Source: Marsupella aquatica
Lineage: Eukaryota; Marchantiophyta
Assembly (NCBI GenBank): GCA_973895155.1
Contig: OZ316892.1
Coordinates: forward strand, 14,508,001-14,572,000
DNA: 64,000 nucleotides
Reading direction: 5' to 3'
Within the stretch, counting starts at the first letter, position 1; each line of letters starts with the position of its first letter. The translations under genes were made by a program, and so were the position numbers. The notes under the pieces are model-generated. The model made no database searches. It was not told where the DNA came from and saw only the letters and a list, made by a program, of their open reading frames with translations. Positions 61,200-64,000 of this stretch are shown here, piece after piece.

Positions 61200-61265
61200 T
61201 GGAGGGGGGATTGAACCTGGGACCTCTCATATCTAAACTAATCCCCTGGCCAATGATCAGATCCA
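61200..61265 (-). repeat. tRNA-like Pol III motif (SINE-like fragment), copy 1
   Basis: On the minus strand the sequence reads TTGGCCAGGGGATTAG and then AGGTCCCAGGTTCAATCC. GGTTCAATCC matches the Pol III box B consensus, and the upstream block is a loose box A. The flanks do not fold as an intact tRNA acceptor, so a tRNA-derived SINE relic is more likely than a tRNA gene. Confidence 0.45.
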
Positions 61266-62659
61266 GTTGCTCAACTTTTGCTAGTTTTGGCTTTGAAATT
61301 TTGAGGACACTTGGTTTCTACAAGACAGACCTTACTTTGAGGAGGAATTCTGCAATACCCCATCAATCTAGGCATCTGTAACTCAAAATATGAAAGTTTA
61401 AACAAAAATGGCCTGAAACATTGGACTTTGGTCATTAGAAAATGAATCTTCTTTTGTCTCTATGACTGTTTTTTCTACTCCAACCTACCACCCACCCACT
61501 GCTACTCTATGCTCAATACAAACTGAATGCACTGAGGTCCCACTGCTAGACTTCACTCAAGTCAGTCAACATTATTAATAATTAACATCTGCCTATTTTT
61601 CATAAGTCACAGGCTTCGGCTTATTTAGGATCTCTATTTAAATGGCTTTGAACTCATATCGGATCTCAAAATGCTCTTTGCATGAGTGTTAAGCAACTCC
61701 CAAACTCCAACTCATGGGCAACTCACTAGACTTTTCTCTAACTGGTCTGTGGTTCAATCATGCTGTTTGTTCCACAGGGGAGGATGACAACTAAATTGAG
61801 AAACTTAAATGTAAATAATATAGGGGGTTTCCCTCACGCCAATTGCACGGCTCTAGGTTCCTTTTCTGGAAAAAATAGGACAACTGCAATGGTTATCACG
61901 GAATCCCACACATGAGTTGGCTGTGCAGTGGGCAAAGAGCAGCAAACTGCCTTCAAATTTCCTTTATGATTCTCCTTCTAACCATCTTTACACTCTCATC
62001 TTACTGACAAACTAAGAGCATTGTTGCTTGGAGGACCTTGCTACTTTGCTGAGGAATCGCCATAGCCTGAGCCAACAGAATGTGCCACCACTTCTCCTTC
62101 CTTTCAAATTCTCTAACTATGGCACACATTACTGTTGTTAGGCAAGGGCTGTTGCACTTGGAATGCCACCACCTTACCATCAATCCGCCCTTCACATCTG
62201 TTTGACTATTAATGGTAGTAAGTAGCTATGAGCACATTTGGTGGACCAGGGTGGCCACTGATAACCCTTTTGTTTCTTTTCATTTGTATGAGCTCAGCAG
62301 AGGAAGAATGCACATGGGCAGGACCACATGTGCATCAGAACAAACCTTAATATACTTGTAACCAAGCAACAAAAGGCTCGCGATATTTTAACGAATAAGT
62401 GTACTCCATACAATTTTGTTATTTGCTCACAGGCTGGAGGTCGGTGCCCAGGGAGGGAGAACCTTCCTACAAGGCGGCACCTATAGGCCCCAAGAAAGCT
62501 ACCCAAGATTGGTGGCTCTACCCTCAAACCCCTTTCCAGCCCCTTTCTTGAGTAGACCTTTATGGACCCAACGTCCCACTCTGAACTCCTCAAAATAGGC
62601 TTGACCCCTCTCCTTTGCCTCAAACGATTCAGTCTACCAGCTAGTACATGAGCATGGTA

Positions 62660-62980
62660 TTTTTTTCTTGTTAAGGGTGCGGTATAATTTTCCCAAAATG
62701 AGGGCTGTAGCCTAGGTTTGAGGGGACATAATGGTAGCCCACAATTCCCATAGCCGGAACCTTATCTTACGCTGAAGCTTGAGTGATTTTGGGAAAGAAA
62801 CAAAATTCGATGTGAGTTCCTTGAATTTAAAGTCATGCAATAATGTGTAAAGAATGAAGAAGAGTTAAAATGCCAAGATTTTAGGCCATGCAGAGATTAG
62901 CTGGCAAAAATGTTTGTTGTGTTATTTCACTTTGTGTTTTATGGTAAAACTTTGTACTTTGAGTTACATTCACCTAGATT
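62660..62980 (+). repeat. Dispersed repeat, copy B
   Basis: This is the direct-orientation match of 60020-60330, 2.6 kb away, with moderate divergence and small indels. No coding sequence was recognised. Confidence 0.65.
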
Positions 62981-63341
62981 CCCTCCTCAAAGCGACATTG
63001 TAGAATATTAATGCCCTCTACAATGCAAAGCCCAAACTAGCTTACACGGTGAGTACTGGCCAGTGATGGGGACCCTGAGCGAGGTCTAGCCTGATGGTAG
63101 ACATCATCCCTACGAGACAAGACCTCTAAGGACAACCTCACTTTCACACTAGAGTTACACACATCCCATCCAAAGTGGAGTAGACCCCTATAAACACAAA
63201 AAAACCTCTTGAGGTCATGACCCACTCCACCTTTCATGACGTATTGAACCTCTAATGCAACTTACCCACCTGACCTGCGCAGCACCACTGCTTTTCATGG
63301 GTTGTCGTTCATGTTTTAGTTGCATCGATGAGGTTCTGTTC

Positions 63342-63612
63342 CATGTAAGTTTTCTTATTTTGGCCTTGAAACGGAAAGCGGGCCCTTCTGTAGGGTACTA
63401 GACACATTGACACAAGGGGTTTGGAACATCAGACCCATGTAAGTTTTCTTATTTTGGCCTTGAAGGGAAAGCAGGATAGACAATAAATGCCTGTCTGTAG
63501 GGTACTAGACACAAGGCGGTTGGAACATCCGACCCATGTAAGTTTTCTTATTTTGGCCTTGAAACGGAAAGCGCAATAGACAAATAAATGCCCTTCTGTA
63601 GGGTTTGGAACA
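63342..63612 (+). repeat. Three-copy tandem repeat, period 94-99 bp
   Basis: Units start with CATGTAAGTTTTCTTATTTT at 63342, 63436 and 63535 and share GGCCTTGAA, GGAAAGC, CTGTAGGGTACTAGACACA and TTGGAACATC.GACC. The third unit is cut short. Confidence 0.9.
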
Positions 63613-63749
63613 TGCCTCTCTGTAGTGGACTAGCCACAACCGAACATTACCCAGGGATCCACCAAAGACTCACCAAGAGGGAGAGAGGGCCAGACCAAGG
63701 CACCAAACTGGACCAACTACAGTAGGGACTAGGGGCTGGAAAGAAACCA

Positions 63750-63872
63750 GCATTCCCATCACTACATCCCATCCACACACATATGCTTTCAATACCACTT
63801 GAGTATGGAGAGCATTCCCATCACTACATCCCATCCACACACATATGCTCTCAATACCACTTGAGTATGGAG
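63750..63872 (+). repeat. Two-copy tandem duplication, period 62 bp
   Basis: 63750-63811 and 63812-63872 are almost identical (GCATTCCCATCACTACATCC, then CATCCACACACATATGCT, then TCAATACCACTTGAGTATGG). A related but diverged sequence lies at about 60820-60890. Confidence 0.9.
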
Positions 63873-63935
63873 GAGGGATTGAACCTGGGACCTGTAGAAT
63901 AATCTCTTTGCCAATTTGACCTAAGCCAGTTGCAA
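63868..63935 (-). repeat. tRNA-like Pol III motif (SINE-like fragment), copy 2
   Basis: The minus strand reads AATTGGCAAAGAGATTATT and then CAGGTCCCAGGTTCAATCC. Box B GGTTCAATCC is perfect, and TGGCAAAGAGA resembles box A at a tRNA-like spacing. It shares the block GGTCCCAGGTTCAATCC with the copy at 61200-61265. An intact tRNA fold was not found. Confidence 0.45.
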
Positions 63936-64000
63936 CAGTTGCTTTGATCTATGTAAGTTCATCTTGAGATTTTGGACTTTGAAACAACTCCCTTTGCATC

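Overview
This is nuclear DNA from a eukaryote, almost certainly a land plant. It carries widely spaced, intron-bearing genes of plant-type families: a fatty alcohol oxidase, two AMT1 ammonium transporters, an SWR1-complex YL1 subunit and a DICER-LIKE 3. These are separated by long AT-rich, repeat-rich spacers with plant-type transposable elements. Both AMT1 genes have three introns, whereas AMT1 genes of flowering plants are mostly intronless. I therefore lean towards a non-seed plant (bryophyte, lycophyte or fern grade), but this is inference. No prokaryotic, organellar, rRNA or CRISPR feature was seen.

Layout. 1-2190: spacer with a three-copy tandem repeat, a MITE-like element and a tandem duplication. 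2192-7457 (+): long-chain fatty alcohol oxidase, 3 exons, 789 aa. 7458-13965: transposon-derived spacer with an element that has ~300-bp inverted arms, a solo LTR inserted in it, a perfect 68-bp direct repeat 4.4 kb apart, degenerate tandem repeats and a second MITE. 13981-20612 (-): almost full-length L1-type LINE with a perfect 15-bp target-site duplication, disabled by a frameshift and two stops. 22144-24405 (-) and 28920-31799 (-): tandem AMT1 paralogues with the same four-exon structure and a solo LTR between them. 32100-36000: tandem-repeat arrays. 36961-38954 (+): YL1/VPS72/SWC2 with a probable 5'-UTR intron. 39000-47500: spacer with another solo LTR and recent tandem duplications. 47528-58567 (-): a complete 23-exon DICER-LIKE 3 (1,734 aa) with helicase, DUF283, PAZ, two RNase III domains and one dsRBD. 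58600-64000: more repeats, including a third copy of the inverted-arm sequence and tRNA-like Pol III box B motifs.

The host genes do not form a pathway. They cover lipid oxidation, ammonium uptake, H2A.Z chromatin remodelling and siRNA biogenesis. DCL3 makes the 24-nt class of siRNAs that silences transposons in plants, and here it lies among such transposons, but that is only context. All exon boundaries were derived by hand from reading frame, splice consensus and family knowledge. No database search was possible.
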